This document shows positions 63,906 to 64,000 of a stretch of 64,000 nucleotides of DNA, piece by piece. Under the pieces are notes generated by a model. The model was not told where the DNA came from. It saw nothing but the letters and a program-made list of their open reading frames with translations, and ran no database searches. Position 1 is the first letter of the stretch, and the number at the start of each line of letters is the position of its first letter. Source of the DNA: VXYL01 sp963422285 (GTDB taxonomy: Bacteria > Pseudomonadota > Gammaproteobacteria > Pseudomonadales > Azotimanducaceae); assembly GCA_963422285.2 (NCBI GenBank), contig CAXXJO010000001.1:558001-622000 (forward strand). The letters are read 5' to 3'. The position numbers and the translations under genes were made by a program.

Positions 63906-64000
63906 GGTCTTCCTGCCGAGCATCGACGATGCTGCTGGCGCACAACCCAACGCATTGACCGCAGACGGGGAAGTCCGAACCGGGCGATCGACTTCCGACG

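Overview
The window reads as the chromosome of a high-GC gammaproteobacterium-like organism. The evidence is gene order: gyrA-serC-pheA-hisC-tyrA-cmk-rpsA-ihfB-lapA, leuS-lptE-holA, and sucA-sucB-lpd-sucC-sucD are neighbourhoods typical of that class, and the ihfB-to-wbpM stretch matches the position of the Pseudomonas O-antigen locus. Almost all genes have long GC-rich frames and many start/stop overlaps (ATGA, GTGA, TTGA), so operons are tight. No rRNA, tRNA or CRISPR array was seen.

Layout. 0.4-13.7 kb (minus strand): the 2-oxoglutarate dehydrogenase / succinyl-CoA synthetase genes, split between sucB and lpdA by a 5.6-kb accessory island. The island holds an intact GH4 glycosidase, a small membrane protein and a graveyard of broken genes: a frameshifted lipoprotein, an IS1595-type transposase remnant, a decayed RES toxin/antitoxin pair, a ketopantoate-reductase fragment and a broken phd-vapC pair. 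14-21.3 kb (minus): an IS5-type remnant, then holA, lptE, leuS, a YciK-like reductase, ubiG and a TRZ/ATZ deaminase. 21.4-36.3 kb (plus): gyrA, aromatic amino acid, serine and histidine biosynthesis, cmk, rpsA, ihfB, lapA, then a very short envelope-polysaccharide set (ComEA-like protein, WbpV-, WbpL- and WbpM-like). 36.5-54.7 kb (mostly minus): proline catabolism (putA), a TcuA-like flavoprotein, two class III CoA-transferase genes (one a double-domain fusion), two crotonases, a lipoprotein carboxylesterase, MgtE, a PD-(D/E)XK Rpn-type protein, an intact vapBC, and cobS/cobT without cobN. 55.5-63.9 kb: histidine phosphatase, AlkD-like protein, phytanoyl-CoA dioxygenase, a 5'-truncated Uma2 gene, an F420-type luciferase-like oxidoreductase, an ABC-F ATPase and an MFS permease.

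Most notable: (1) a short GC-rich palindrome, present as three exact 45-bp units inside sucA and again inside the luciferase-like gene at 60.5 kb, is read in the same frame in both genes, so it adds the same peptide to two unrelated proteins. This resembles the protein-coding palindromic elements known from Rickettsia but has a different sequence. (2) A dispersed element of about 121 bp with inverted-repeat ends lies at 24.2 kb and 58.3 kb, with a probable degenerate copy at 18.4 kb; the 58.3-kb copy sits exactly where the Uma2 gene loses its 5' half. (3) A VapC toxin is inactivated by one exact 8-bp tandem duplication. (4) Imperfect tandem duplications overlap the 3' ends of two genes. Function calls come from recognised motifs and gene context; no database search was run.
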